Assembly (NCBI RefSeq): GCF_022341425.1
Contig: NZ_JABFUC010000009.1
Coordinates: forward strand, 62,001-126,000
Reading direction: 5' to 3'
Source of the DNA: Billgrantia campisalis
Lineage (GTDB): Bacteria; Pseudomonadota; Gammaproteobacteria; Pseudomonadales; Halomonadaceae
DNA length: 64,000 nucleotides
Notes under the pieces: model-generated
Told to the model about the DNA's origin: nothing
Seen by the model: only the letters and a program-made list of their open reading frames with translations
The model's database searches: none
Program-made: the position numbers and the translations under genes
In this document: one piece after another, positions 26,584-33,244 of the stretch
Position numbering within the stretch: the stretch's first letter is position 1
Layout: each line of letters begins with the position of its first letter

Positions 26584-27520
26584 AAGCAATTCCCTCGAGC
26601 TCATCAACAATTGCACTTGCTATTGGATAGCCAGTTAGATTTTCAATCCATGCCCATTGTCCATTTGGATTAACCTCCAAGAACCATAGTTTATCTTGCT
26701 GATCGCAGATAAAATCTATAGCTGCATAGCGGAGATTTAACCTGCGCATAAGCTCAAGGCATTTTTCGTTTATTTCATTAGGGAGTTGAATTCTAATGTG
26801 CTCGAGATCAGATCTACTATTTTTCCTCCAATCGACTTGAGTCTCTTCATTAACTTGTGAAAAAATGGCGGTAGAGAACATCCTTTCTCCAACAACGGTC
26901 ACTCTCACATCATATTTTTTCACAATCTCAGTTTGAACGATCAAAGGTGCTGTTGCAATAGCTTCAGCGTCCTCATCTCTAATTTCATCCAGCCTTGTAG
27001 TGAAAATAACTTTCTCTTCTTCACCGGCGAGCAATGCCTGACGCAGCGGCTTTCCGATGGTTGTCCCCATTTCGGTTGTTTTTTTCACTACATGTAAGTC
27101 ATTTGTAATTTTGGTAAAGGGCACTTTAAGTCCGATTTCATGGGCAATAAGAATCTGCCTAGGCTTATCTTCAGCAAGAAAAATATTTGCAGGGTCGTTC
27201 AACCAAGCACCGCTTAATCGTGCATACAAACTCTTGAGAAAGCTAACCCACTCTGCTTCAACATAATTTTCTTCATTTGTACCATGTACAGCCTCAGGTA
27301 TACCAGGCCGCCGAAAGTAAGCGGAACCAACATTTCTTCCTAGGATGCATTTTTCCCCAAATGAGATTGACCATGAATTTTTCGGGTAAGCGTCCATAGT
27401 ACATAGCGCCTGGGGGAGGAACTCGGTATTAAGCCTGAAATAGGCTACCCCCCTTTTCTTGAGCTCAGCAACCACATAGTCTGTTGTTATATCTCGACAG
27501 TTAGTTACCAATAGTATCAT
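26567..27520 (-). CDS. MvdD-like ATP-grasp peptide ligase (graspetide maturase)
   Basis: A 317-aa ATP-grasp enzyme. The C-terminal half has the signatures of microviridin/graspetide ligases: VQTEIVKKYDVRVTVVG (ATP-grasp lysine and arginine), AAIDFICDQQDKLWFLEVNP (metal-binding Asp/Glu) and NPNGQWAWIENLTGYPIA. The N-terminal MILLVTNCRDITTDYVVAEL is also typical. Such enzymes activate Asp/Glu side-chain carboxylates of a precursor with ATP and form esters with Ser/Thr or amides with Lys. The gene follows the putative precursor by 41 nt and overlaps a membrane protein. Only one ligase is present, so a single bond type is expected. RimK-type glutamate ligase is a less likely alternative. Confidence 0.85.
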   Translation of the reverse strand: MILLVTNCRDITTDYVVAELKKRGVAYFRLNTEFLPQALCTMDAYPKNSWSISFGEKCILGRNVGSAYFRRPGIPEAVHGTNEENYVEAEWVSFLKSLYARLSGAWLNDPANIFLAEDKPRQILIAHEIGLKVPFTKITNDLHVVKKTTEMGTTIGKPLRQALLAGEEEKVIFTTRLDEIRDEDAEAIATAPLIVQTEIVKKYDVRVTVVGERMFSTAIFSQVNEETQVDWRKNSRSDLEHIRIQLPNEINEKCLELMRRLNLRYAAIDFICDQQDKLWFLEVNPNGQWAWIENLTGYPIASAIVDELEGIACEESN

Positions 27521-27561
27521 TCAGCATCTCCTAAACTGCCTTTTGCAATTACCTTTTATCT

Positions 27562-28032
27562 CTAACTCATCTCAAACCGGTAAAGGCGCCTCCCTCCTTT
27601 TCCCTCAGCTTTCTTAGATGTCACGCTTTGTTCACGGAGAGCTTCAAAGTTATCGTCAGACTCTTGGACGGTATCTGTCTTGGTTATCAGCTGTAAAACT
27701 TCGTTAAAAAAAGGTGGGTGATCATCGTCTCTTTCTATCTGCTGCTCGGTCTTTGTCACTAATTGTAGAGAAAATGGGCTTTCATCATCTTCCTCCTCAT
27801 TAACCTTTGTTTTGGTTATTAATTGAGGAATAGCCCCTTTCGAAATTATTGGGACTTTACCTATTTCTGTTTCTACAACCCACATATCCATCTCATCGCA
27901 ATAATAGCCTGGAATGCTGCTTTCGGTCGTTCTGGCGATTGCAGACTTCGCAAGAAAAGGAGTTACTGAGCTTTCCGGGGTTCTTTCAGGCTGCATAACT
28001 TGACCTAATTTCCATTTTGATTTAAAAATCAT
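27562..28032 (-). CDS. Putative graspetide precursor with three core repeats
   Basis: A 156-aa protein with a leader-like N-terminus and three repeats at residues 70-83, 90-104 and 114-127. All share QL[IV]TKT-x4-E-x-D-D, spaced 20 and 24 residues apart. Thr donors with Glu/Asp acceptors in fixed register are what an ATP-grasp ester-forming ligase needs, and such a ligase is the next gene. Upstream parts (TPFLAKSAIA, YYCDEMDMWVVE) could be the leader recognition region. The ATG at 28032 lacks a ribosome site; an ATG at 27996 (MQPERTPESS) has AGGT 6 nt before it and may be the true start. The basic tail KGGRRLYRFEMS lacks the motif. Markedly AT-rich. Confidence 0.75.
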   Translation of the reverse strand: MIFKSKWKLGQVMQPERTPESSVTPFLAKSAIARTTESSIPGYYCDEMDMWVVETEIGKVPIISKGAIPQLITKTKVNEEEDDESPFSLQLVTKTEQQIERDDDHPPFFNEVLQLITKTDTVQESDDNFEALREQSVTSKKAEGKGGRRLYRFEMS

Positions 28033-28107
28033 GAAAAATTTTAAACTGTCAACAAGGCAATATCGTCAATGTACTTTACATAGCAAAAAAAGTAAATGAA
28101 ACAAGAT

Positions 28108-28131
28108 GGCGCTGCCCCAACGGACAGCGCC
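28108..28131 (-). terminator. Weak hairpin terminator after radC
   Basis: Arms GGCGCTG/CAGCGCC with a 10-nt loop. On the minus strand it is followed by ATCTTGTTTCATTT, a poor U-tract. It lies between the end of the radC gene and the graspetide precursor promoter region. Confidence 0.45.
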
Positions 28132-28153
28132 GTTTCTATATCGTGGAACACAT

Positions 28154-28651
28154 TTACAAAAACCCCGCCTCCGCAAACGATTGATACCCATCGCCGCCAA
28201 CCACCACATGGTCGATGACCCGGACCTCCACCAGGCCCAGTGCTTCCTTCAGGCGCTGGGTGATGCGCCGGTCCGCATCGCTGGGTTCGGGATCGCCCGA
28301 GGGGTGGTTGTGGACTAGGATCACTGCGGCGGCGTTCTGCGCCAGAGCTCGCTTGACCACCTCGCGGGGGTAGACGTTGGCCGCGTCGATGGTGCCGCGG
28401 AACAGCTCCTCAAATTTGATCACCCGATGCTGGGTGTCGAGGAAGATGGCACTGAACACTTCGTGCTCGTAATCCTGCAGCAGGATCTGCAGGTACTCGA
28501 ACGCCAGCGCCGGCTGGGTGATCTTGCGTCCCCGGGCCAGGCGGCGGCGGGCAAAGGCCTGAGCGATGCTCAAGAGCTCCGCTTCGGTGACCGGGGCGGT
28601 GACGTGATAGGTGCCGGCGACTTCGCCGGCACTCAGCTTGCGATGGTGCAT
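28154..28651 (-). CDS. radC: RadC-like JAB domain protein
   Basis: A 165-aa protein with the JAB/MPN metallopeptidase-like fold of RadC. The metal site is complete: the Glu in FEELFRGTIDAANVYPRE and the VHNHPSGDPEPSDAD motif (H-x-H-P-S-G-x8-D). It lacks the N-terminal helix-hairpin-helix of chromosomal RadC, as do the short RadC proteins of genomic islands (E. coli YeeS/YfjY). Function is unsettled; despite its name it is not established as a repair protein. It is 11 nt from the upstream exonuclease gene, in one operon. Confidence 0.88.
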   Translation of the reverse strand: MHHRKLSAGEVAGTYHVTAPVTEAELLSIAQAFARRRLARGRKITQPALAFEYLQILLQDYEHEVFSAIFLDTQHRVIKFEELFRGTIDAANVYPREVVKRALAQNAAAVILVHNHPSGDPEPSDADRRITQRLKEALGLVEVRVIDHVVVGGDGYQSFAEAGFL

Positions 28652-28662
28652 GGTGTCTCTCC

Positions 28663-29274
28663 TCAGGCGGCCATGACCATGGCCATGCGGCGCTCCAGCT
28701 CCTCATAGAACGCCTCCACTCGCTCGGCGATGGTGCGGATCATCACCTCGTCCCGATACGCTCGTTTTACGAAGAGCGGCATGCCAGGCCAGTAGCTGAC
28801 GAAGTCGATCCACTCCCGTTCACTGACCCAGAGGCCGCCCTGGCACTGAGCGACATGCTCCTGAGGCACCTCGCCATCCAGCAGCAGTTCGATCTGGATC
28901 TTGGGCAGCTTGGTCTTGATCTCGGCAAGGCCGTTGCTGTCCACCAGACAGTCAGGGGAGTAGCCCACCCCGTGATTGAGGATGATGCCGACCTGCTCTA
29001 GGCGGGGCAGGCCAGTCGCCTCCTGATAGAGCTCCCTTGCCACCGGCTCCAGCTCATGGCCGCGCTGGGTATGGGCATTACCTTGGAAGGCATCCGAGGG
29101 TTCCCCGGTGATCCGCTCACCGATCAATTGATGCATGTAGCTGATGGCCCCGGTGCCGAAGCCTCCAGGCCCCTTGCCCTTGACCAACAGGGTCTTCAGC
29201 TCGGACATGGTGACGATGCCGAGACGGGCGGCGTGCCACTCGGGCGTGCCCTGTTCTAGTGTCAGGATCTGCAT
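28663..29274 (-). CDS. YqaJ-type lambda-exonuclease-like recombinase nuclease
   Basis: A 203-aa PD-(D/E)xK exonuclease. Visible are the N-terminal QGTPEWHAARLGIVTMSELK, RGHELEPVARELYQEATG, and the catalytic GYSPDCLVDSNGLAEIKTK (Asp...Glu-x-Lys). In phages such enzymes resect double-stranded ends and work with a single-strand annealing protein; here an ERF-type gene lies 57 nt upstream in the same direction. The ATG at 29274 has a GGAG-type site upstream. Confidence 0.88.
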   Translation of the reverse strand: MQILTLEQGTPEWHAARLGIVTMSELKTLLVKGKGPGGFGTGAISYMHQLIGERITGEPSDAFQGNAHTQRGHELEPVARELYQEATGLPRLEQVGIILNHGVGYSPDCLVDSNGLAEIKTKLPKIQIELLLDGEVPQEHVAQCQGGLWVSEREWIDFVSYWPGMPLFVKRAYRDEVMIRTIAERVEAFYEELERRMAMVMAA

Positions 29275-29331
29275 GACGATCTCCTTGGTGACATGACGGC
29301 ATAGCGGCGAGGGCAGACCCCTCGCCGTTTG

Positions 29332-30090
29332 TCAGTGACGTTGATGGTTGGGTAGGACCCGCTTCTGCAGGGAGGCGCGTAGCTTGTCGAAATCACTGCG
29401 GGGGACCCGCTCGACGTCGCCGTACTTGCCGACGAACCACTCCTGGGTGGTGACGGGACAGGCAGTGATCAGCTGCTTGAGCTGAGCCGCCTGGAATGCG
29501 GTGACCACCTTCACCGCTGGCGCAGCACCGTGGCCGTTATCGTCCTGTCCGCGGGTGGTGATGTTGAGCAGTGCACACAGCACGTAGCGCTTGCCATAGC
29601 TGGTGGAGGAGCCAAACGCCTGCACGGCGTTCTTGTTGCCACTCACATCCGCCGGCAGCAGCATGCTGGTCTCTTCCCGATGCCCCTCCTGATGCATCAG
29701 TACGCCGGTGACCTGGATGCCCCGCTCCTGGGTCTGAATGCGGAAGCTCACCGCGAAGCCGTGGTGCTGCATGATGGGTCGCACGGTGTCGACGATGTCC
29801 TCGAGCGTGGCATAGCCGCCGTTGTTGCCCTGACCTCGCTCGACGATGCTGGGTAGCTCCGTCTGCATGGCTGCCATGGCGGCGCTGTAGGCCATCAGTG
29901 CCTGACGGTCGAGGACACGCTCCTGCATCTGCAGCAGGCGCTCCATCTTGTCGATATCGACGTCGGGGTTAAGCGCTGCTCGCTCGATCACCTGGATGAT
30001 CGCCGTGCTCTCCTGCAGCGGCTGGGGTGACTGACGGGGCGATAGCGGAGTGTTGTTCTTGCCGTGCTCGGGATGAATGGGCGTTGCCAT
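29332..30090 (-). CDS. ERF-family single-strand annealing protein
   Basis: A 252-aa protein; the start MATPIHPEHGKNNTP at 30090 has GGAG 6 nt upstream, and the longer frame is not coding. The central ERF-like core runs through AMAAMQTELPSIVERGQG, YATLEDIVDTVRPIMQHHGF and FGSSTSYGKRYVLCALLNI, the last block being diagnostic for ERF proteins. The C-terminus is charged. Such proteins anneal complementary strands in phage recombination; the neighbouring exonuclease completes a two-component recombinase. Confidence 0.87.
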   Translation of the reverse strand: MATPIHPEHGKNNTPLSPRQSPQPLQESTAIIQVIERAALNPDVDIDKMERLLQMQERVLDRQALMAYSAAMAAMQTELPSIVERGQGNNGGYATLEDIVDTVRPIMQHHGFAVSFRIQTQERGIQVTGVLMHQEGHREETSMLLPADVSGNKNAVQAFGSSTSYGKRYVLCALLNITTRGQDDNGHGAAPAVKVVTAFQAAQLKQLITACPVTTQEWFVGKYGDVERVPRSDFDKLRASLQKRVLPNHQRH

Positions 30091-30100
30091 GGTGATCTCC

Positions 30101-30286
30101 TTACAGGTAACGATGGATGACGTCATGGAGCTGATCCGCCGGGACCGGCTCCAGCGACACGACCACGCGGTAGACCTGGCCCTTGGCCAGCACGTGGGTG
30201 TGGGTTTCTCGCTCACCGGCACCCAGCAGCTGACGAGTCAACTGGGTCAGGGCGCGGCAGATCTCGAATGGCATGGGGGGTTGCAT
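30101..30286 (-). CDS. Small hypothetical protein of the recombination operon
   Basis: A 61-aa protein, MQPPMPFEICRALTQLTRQL..., preceded by a perfect GGAGG 5 nt before the ATG at 30286, and 10 nt upstream of the ERF start. It has a helical first half and a beta-rich QVYRVVVSLEPVP segment. No family recognised. Position and ribosome site make it a real operon member. Confidence 0.62.
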   Translation of the reverse strand: MQPPMPFEICRALTQLTRQLLGAGERETHTHVLAKGQVYRVVVSLEPVPADQLHDVIHRYL

Positions 30287-30300
30287 AAGCACCTCCAGAA

Positions 30301-30333
30301 ACACAAACGCCCGGCCTTTTGAGGGGCCGGGCG
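30301..30333 (-). terminator. Intrinsic terminator between DUF932 gene and recombination operon
   Basis: Arms CGCCCGGCC/GGCCGGGCG with an 8-nt loop. On the minus strand TTTGTGT follows. It ends transcription from the DUF932 gene or attenuates read-through into the small gene/ERF/exonuclease/radC operon. Confidence 0.7.
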
Positions 30334-30399
30334 CTATGCCTTGATGGGATGGGGAATCAAAAGAGGATGGAATAGACCGCTTAGGACCACCGACAGCGA

Positions 30400-31368
30400 T
30401 CAGGCAACCAGTGCCATCGCCGACTCCAGGGCCTTGTCCTTGAGGCTGGCCCCCTGGCCGAACCAGGCAGAGTCCATGCGGTAGTCGTTGCTGCGTGCCC
30501 GCTTCTCGTGGTCGACATACTCGGTGATGGCGTTGAGCAGACCCCAGGCCGTGCCCTGCGCGGTGCACAGCTGAGAGCCACGCCCTTCGCCGTGGTAAAG
30601 CTTCTGGACGCGGTTGAGGGCACGGTAATTGGGTAGCTTGGAAGGGTCGTCCAGCGGCGCCTCGGTATTGCAGATCACCGACTGGAAGTAGGCCTGCACT
30701 TCCTCCTGGCTGACCTTGCGCTCGGCCAGGGTCTTGATGCGGTACATGAAGTCATCCCACTGAGCGACCGAGATCCCCAGCTGCTGCTTGACTCGCTCCG
30801 GATTGAACTCGGTGCTGTGGGGCACCTTCACGCCCTGTGCCATGCCATCCACGGCAATGGTCAGGGTGTTGTTGCAGACCACGCGTACCGAGGTGGGCGT
30901 CGCCACGGTGGCCAGCGAGCCATCGCAGGACGTCGCCAGCAGCAGGTAGGCGTTGACCTGGTCCTGCCCCTTTAAGGCAGTGCCCAGCCCACTGCGGGCC
31001 AGTGCCCAGAACTTTCGACCGCCCTTGAGCACGCCTGCCGTCTCCAGTTCATAGCCGGCGTACTCGGTCAGGTCGCGGTAGAACTCCAGCACCTCCTCAG
31101 GCTGGACCACCTTGTAGCGCTGTGAGACCACCGACAGAGGTGCCCGGGTATCCGAGCGATAGAGCACTTTCTGCTCCGGGAAGGAGTGGATGCTGCCTAG
31201 GTGTCCCGCGCCATCGGCGATGAAGCGCACCGGTGATTCCTCGATGTGCCAGTCCATGCCGGCCTGCTGCCGCCAGACCTCCAGGGGTTGATGACGTGAC
31301 AGTTGCTGCCCCAGGCCGTGCCAGGGGGTATCGCCAACGTAAGCCATATGTTCGATCAGATGTGCCAT
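30400..31368 (-). CDS. DUF932 family protein
   Basis: A 322-aa protein with start MAHLIEHMAYVGDTPWHGLG at 31368 and GGAG 7 nt upstream. The N-terminal GDTPWHGLGQ, the central VVSQRYKVVQPEEVLEFYRDL and the region LARSGLGTALKGQDQVNAYLL are hallmarks of DUF932 (phage/plasmid-related LGT_TIGR03299 type). These proteins are common on plasmids, phages and islands next to recombination or anti-restriction genes; biochemical function is unknown. Confidence 0.85.
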   Translation of the reverse strand: MAHLIEHMAYVGDTPWHGLGQQLSRHQPLEVWRQQAGMDWHIEESPVRFIADGAGHLGSIHSFPEQKVLYRSDTRAPLSVVSQRYKVVQPEEVLEFYRDLTEYAGYELETAGVLKGGRKFWALARSGLGTALKGQDQVNAYLLLATSCDGSLATVATPTSVRVVCNNTLTIAVDGMAQGVKVPHSTEFNPERVKQQLGISVAQWDDFMYRIKTLAERKVSQEEVQAYFQSVICNTEAPLDDPSKLPNYRALNRVQKLYHGEGRGSQLCTAQGTAWGLLNAITEYVDHEKRARSNDYRMDSAWFGQGASLKDKALESAMALVA

Positions 31369-31436
31369 GGGAAATCTCCTCAACGAAAAAAGCCGGCAGA
31401 TCGCCGGCGGGTTAAATTAGGGGGAAGGAAAAGGGG

Positions 31437-31754
31437 TCAGTTCAAAACGCGGAAGGCATGGCCACAGCCCCAGCACAGCCAGGGTGTGCCCTCGCCAGGC
31501 GGAAACAGGTGCTGAACCATTTGATGCCCGGCAGCCGCTCCGGCGATGCCGCCTGAGGTGGCAGCCATCACCGCAGTGGCGACTCGGCTGAGCGGGAACA
31601 GAGCCGAGGTGGCCAGCAGACGACTGGGCGAGTTCAGCGACGCATAGGCGCCCTTGAGAGAGCCGGCCAGGGCACCGGCAGCGGTTCCCAACTTCCGGGC
31701 GGTCTCGAGGTGGATGACACGCTGCGAGGTACAGCGCGAGCAGGGTGGGGGCAT
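31437..31754 (-). CDS. Conserved-looking small protein with CxxC pairs
   Basis: A 105-aa protein with an N-terminal CSRC and a C-terminal CWGC, which could form a split zinc ribbon. Between them lies an Ala/Gly-rich, moderately hydrophobic stretch (ATAVMAATSGGIAGAAAG) that resembles glycine-zipper segments. AGGAG lies 7 nt before the ATG at 31754. It is about 70 bp upstream of the DUF932 gene on the same strand. I know no family name for it. Confidence 0.6.
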   Translation of the reverse strand: MPPPCSRCTSQRVIHLETARKLGTAAGALAGSLKGAYASLNSPSRLLATSALFPLSRVATAVMAATSGGIAGAAAGHQMVQHLFPPGEGTPWLCWGCGHAFRVLN

Positions 31755-32413
31755 ATCAGATCTCCTGTGCCGATGTAAAAGCCCGGGGAGGACTCAGCTC
31801 AAGGGAGTGATATATATCTCAAAAAAGTTTACTGACCTGCGCGATAATCTGAGCGAGTTACAAGCAGCATGAACTCGTGCATATCTCATTGAAAAAATTA
31901 GGATTATTTTTTTGAGTTTTCAGGTAGGTTTAGCCCCTCCCCCACCTGGCGACCTCCCGCATGGGGAGCGGGATCAGCCCTCCTCCGGCACCACACTATT
32001 CGGAGCCTTTCTTGACGGTTTAGTAATATGCAATGGTAAAAGGATATAAAAATAGGCCTGGGGAGGAGGCCACTAAGCCGACGACCGACCCCTATCCAAC
32101 CTACCGAGGAGAAGAAATGAATCCGCTAAAAGCGGAAGACCCCATACGGCTTTTATGGCGTTAAAGAACGCCTAACATGAACAGCCCTAACCTGCATGGC
32201 TCTGGCCACACCATGGTTCGACATACTGCTTACCTACCCACCAGAGCGAGTTCTTTTCATTGAGACAATGCTGGCGCTTTAGGAGCGCAGCATAGCTTGG
32301 CGTCACCTGCCTTTATTCCTATTTTCTTTTTCCAATAACGACCTTCCTCTGGGGACAGAACACGGCCTTCACGCCGTGGGCATGGCCGTGGATGGAGGTT
32401 AAGGAGCGATGTC
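31755..32413. other. Hairpin-rich non-coding region upstream of the Gp2-like gene
   Basis: About 660 bp without a normal gene. It contains an AT-rich segment (31815-31925), a possible promoter zone (TTGACG near 32013 and TATAAA near 32045), and a row of short hairpins. These are CCGCT/AGCGG (32123-32135), GGCGTT/AACGCC (32157-32172), GCGCT/AGCGC (32274-32288) and CACGGC/GCCGTG (32361-32378). It may be the replication or transcription-control region of the island. Confidence 0.45.
32117..32164 (+). CDS. Possible 15-residue leader peptide
   Basis: An ATG preceded by GAGGAG at ideal spacing opens a 15-codon frame (MNPLKAEDPIRLLWR, stop TAA). It overlaps two of the short hairpins in the 31755-32413 region, a layout compatible with a translated leader that controls the downstream Gp2-like gene. 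There is no direct evidence of expression. Confidence 0.3.
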   Translation: MNPLKAEDPIRLLWR

Positions 32414-33115
32414 ATGATCTTGCCTTTCACAGTCGGGAAACGTCCCCGTAAACGTCACCCTGAGTGTCCTGACCTGCTGCTGTACTGGGAAAACCACTAC
32501 CGCACAATGCCTGTGCAGTCCCAGCTAGGGCCACTGATCACCAACTACCTAGAAACGACGTACCGCGTCATGACCCAGGCCCGTAGCAGCTGCACACGCC
32601 TGCTGGCAGTGCGCCTTGATCTGCGCTTCCCTGCTGAAATGCCGGTGGGGCCACTCCATGCCGATAACGGCGTCATCAGCCGTTTTTTGTATTTCCTCCG
32701 ATCCGAGCTTGATGATGCCGGTCTCAAGTACCCTCATGACCTGCGCTACGTGTGGTGCCGGGAACAACACAAGAGCGATAAACCTCACTACCATCTGCTC
32801 CTGCTTTTCAATGGCGATGCTTATTTCAGCATCGGCGACATGCGCCCCTCTTCTGACGGCGGATATCACAACCAGAACCTGTTTCACCGGATCGTACGGG
32901 CCTGGTGCCGGGCCATGGGCTGGCCCTCAGACGCCATGCAAGGGCTAGTGCATGTAGCCAGGGACACCCTCACCGGTGGGCTCTACGCGCAGCACTTCCA
33001 TAGCAATGATCACGCGACCTTCGCCGAAGTCTTCTATCGGGCAAGCTACCTCTGCAAAGCGCACTCCAAGCCAGTCGGTCAGGGTGTGCACTGCTTCGAT
33101 GGAAGTCGGCGGTGA
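32414..33115 (+). CDS. YagK/YfjJ-domain, inovirus Gp2-like protein
   Basis: A 233-aa protein with AAGGAG 7 nt before the ATG. The core resembles the inovirus Gp2/YfjJ family: LLAVRLDLRFP, SDKPHYHLLLLFNGDAYF (the HYH of a HUH-like fold), LFHRIVRAWCRAMG and SYLCKAHSKPV. Members are found on P4-like satellites and cryptic prophages (E. coli YfjJ, YagK) and are related to replication initiators of filamentous phage; whether they nick DNA is not settled. It is followed by a YfjI-like gene, the same order as in E. coli islands. Confidence 0.8.
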   Translation: MILPFTVGKRPRKRHPECPDLLLYWENHYRTMPVQSQLGPLITNYLETTYRVMTQARSSCTRLLAVRLDLRFPAEMPVGPLHADNGVISRFLYFLRSELDDAGLKYPHDLRYVWCREQHKSDKPHYHLLLLFNGDAYFSIGDMRPSSDGGYHNQNLFHRIVRAWCRAMGWPSDAMQGLVHVARDTLTGGLYAQHFHSNDHATFAEVFYRASYLCKAHSKPVGQGVHCFDGSRR

Positions 33116-33204
33116 GCTGAGACCTCTTATGACCCTATCGGGAGTCGGTGCTAACGATTCACCATGTCATTTTTACAGAGAGGCATTGTTTTCTTTGCTA
33201 AAAT

Positions 33205-33217
33205 CGCTATTATAGCG
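33205..33217. promoter_or_regulatory. Palindrome upstream of the YfjI-like gene
   Basis: CGCTAT-t-ATAGCG, a perfect 6-bp inverted repeat with a 1-nt centre, embedded in a wider imperfect palindrome (33197-33225) that contains a TAAAAT -10-like box. It could be an operator for the island's repressor. Confidence 0.35.
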
Positions 33218-33244
33218 AAAATAGCATGGGTTTTGTACATAAAA

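Noticed and set aside
26567..27520. RimK-type ribosomal S6 glutamate ligase as identity of the ATP-grasp protein
   Set aside because: The C-terminal NPNGQW-WIE-TG-PIA block and the adjacent repeat-bearing precursor fit MvdD-like graspetide ligases better.
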